Shown here in pieces: positions 20,948 to 21,751 of a stretch of 21,751 bases of DNA (positions are counted from its first letter, which is position 1; each line of letters opens with the position of its first letter). The position numbers were made by a program, and so were the translations under genes. The stretch comes from an uncultured Gemmatimonadota bacterium (GTDB taxonomy: Bacteria; Gemmatimonadota; Gemmatimonadetes; Gemmatimonadales; GWC2-71-9): positions 1 through 21,751 of the forward strand of contig CALGOK010000132.1 in assembly GCA_937961295.1 (NCBI GenBank), in the 5' to 3' direction. The notes below the pieces were generated by a model, which had not been told where the DNA came from, did no database searches, and saw only the letters and a program-made list of their open reading frames with translations.

Positions 20948-21751
20948 TCACTTGAAACGCAGCAGGCCGGCGAGGCCGTCCACGGCCTGCCGTGCCTCGT
21001 CGTCGAACACGACGTCGAGGGCCACGCGCTGGCGCAGCGCCTCCTCGATCGCATCGTCGATCACGTCGAGGGTGCGCACCACCTCGCCGTCGGTCTTCAG
21101 GTCCACGGCGCCGGTGGCGAGCCGGCCGGTGGCCATCGATCGGAACCCCGGGCGCGACACCTCGGCGTTGACCAGCACCGTGCGCGCCTGACCCTTGGCG
21201 ACCGCCTTGGGCGTCTCGTCGACGCCGTTGACGCCCCAGCCGGTGCCGAGCCCCTGCGCGAGCGCCTCGATGTGACGGTGCTCCGAGGCGCGCGCATGCG
21301 CCTGGCGCACCTCCATGGTGAGCTGGTGCACCGACTGCGGCGTGGCATCCTTGGGTGCCATCCGCGCCACGCCGATCAGCCGGTCGGCAAGGTAGTTGTG
21401 CAGGTACGGTTCGAGTGCCGACGCATCGCTCCCCGCCCCGGCCAGCACCAGCTGGTGTCCGGGCGAGCGGCGATCGACCTCGAACAGCGCCCGGGCGACG
21501 GCCTCGAGGTGGCGGCGCTTCTCGTTCTGGATCCGGTTGTGGTAGGTGTGCTCGCCGGTGCCGTCGCTGCGCGAACCCGAATGGAACCGGCCGCCCCGGG
21601 TCACCTCGGTCTCCACCTTGCGCACCATCTTGGCGCCGAACGCGGTGACTTCCCAGGTGAGCGCGGTGGCGCGGTCAAGCACCACCGTGAACAGCTTGCC
21701 GAACTCCTCCTCGGGGGCGGCGCCCTCGCGCACGGGGGGAGTGCGGTCGGC
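20948..21751 (-). CDS. eRF1-like (baeRF family) protein, 5' end outside window
   Basis: Partial: 267 codons plus stop are visible and the frame is open to the window end (ADRTPPVREGAAPEEE...), so the true start lies upstream. The visible part resembles bacterial archaeo-eukaryotic release factor-like proteins: a β-rich segment leading to a loop (21509-21595), then the basic helix NRIQNEKRRHLEAVARALFE, which matches the helix after the GGQ loop of eRF1. The loop itself lacks GGQ and reads SDGTGEHTYHN. A third-domain-like segment follows (LGTGWGVNGVDETPKAVAKG and ARTVLVNAE), similar to the L7Ae-like part of eRF1/Pelota. A role in ribosome rescue or RNA binding is inferred from the family only. 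It lies upstream of the B12-domain gene on the same strand with a 22-nt gap. Confidence 0.65.
   Translation of the reverse strand, partial: ADRTPPVREGAAPEEEFGKLFTVVLDRATALTWEVTAFGAKMVRKVETEVTRGGRFHSGSRSDGTGEHTYHNRIQNEKRRHLEAVARALFEVDRRSPGHQLVLAGAGSDASALEPYLHNYLADRLIGVARMAPKDATPQSVHQLTMEVRQAHARASEHRHIEALAQGLGTGWGVNGVDETPKAVAKGQARTVLVNAEVSRPGFRSMATGRLATGAVDLKTDGEVVRTLDVIDDAIEEALRQRVALDVVFDDEARQAVDGLAGLLRFK

Noticed and set aside
20948..21751. Methylmalonyl-CoA mutase large subunit, expected next to the B12 domain
   Set aside because: The translation has no mutase TIM-barrel motifs; it resembles eRF1-like proteins instead.
1..21751. Mobile element, phage or defence system
   Set aside because: No transposase, integrase, phage structural gene, toxin-antitoxin pair or restriction gene was recognised; all gene-sized frames are accounted for by the listed genes or their shadows.

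Overview
The window is GC-rich, densely coded bacterial DNA from one chromosome-like region. Many starts are GTG or TTG (nfeD, rng, the Ig/leishmanolysin gene, the carboxyltransferase, the AtuA-family gene, the hydratase, the GDPD gene). The gene content suggests a Gram-negative member of the FCB/Gemmatimonadota neighbourhood: an Oar-like TonB-dependent receptor with a CarboxypepD-regulatory N-terminus, a lipoprotein combining Ig-like repeats with a leishmanolysin-type protease, an AtuA/acyl-CoA carboxylase cluster, and promoters that look like the Bacteroidota type. This placement is an inference from gene families; no rRNA gene is present to confirm it.

Layout, left to right. 1-972 (-): 5' part of an NfeD-type membrane serine protease, cut by the window edge. 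1112-4138 (-): Oar-like outer-membrane receptor with its own promoter and terminator. 4294-5842 (-): a three-gene unit in which the start of each downstream gene overlaps the stop of the gene before it: ECF sigma factor, HxxxCxxC anti-sigma factor, Spy/CpxP-like periplasmic protein. 5846-6114: divergent intergenic region with a large palindromic repeat. 6115-6774 (+): glycerophosphodiester phosphodiesterase. 6907-9333 (-): the classical rng-rplU-rpmA group (RNase G/E, L21, L27); rplU has its own promoter and rng appears to have a leader of about 400 nt. 9334-9922: 589-nt divergent gap with no gene. 9923-11755 (+): Ig-like/leishmanolysin lipoprotein. 11940-13271 (-): short RecQ helicase.

13376-21751 (-): one long operon, read right to left: eRF1-like (baeRF) protein (cut by the window edge), stand-alone cobalamin-binding domain, acyl-CoA carboxylase carboxyltransferase subunit, TPP II-like subtilase lipoprotein, AtuA-family protein, AtuA-like small protein, enoyl-CoA hydratase family protein, and a two-TM small protein. 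From the carboxyltransferase onward every junction overlaps by 1 or 4 nt. The carboxyltransferase, AtuA pair, hydratase and B12 domain point to breakdown of branched acyl-CoA (leucine-, terpenoid- or propionyl-CoA-like substrates). The biotin carboxylase/BCCP partner and the mutase catalytic subunit are not in the window.

The most unusual features are the secreted protease built into a cytosolic acyl-CoA operon, a family of GGCGACA/CTCGCCC intergenic repeats seen at four loci (one forming the tail of a gene), and candidate promoters of the form TTG-N19/20-TAnnTTTG.
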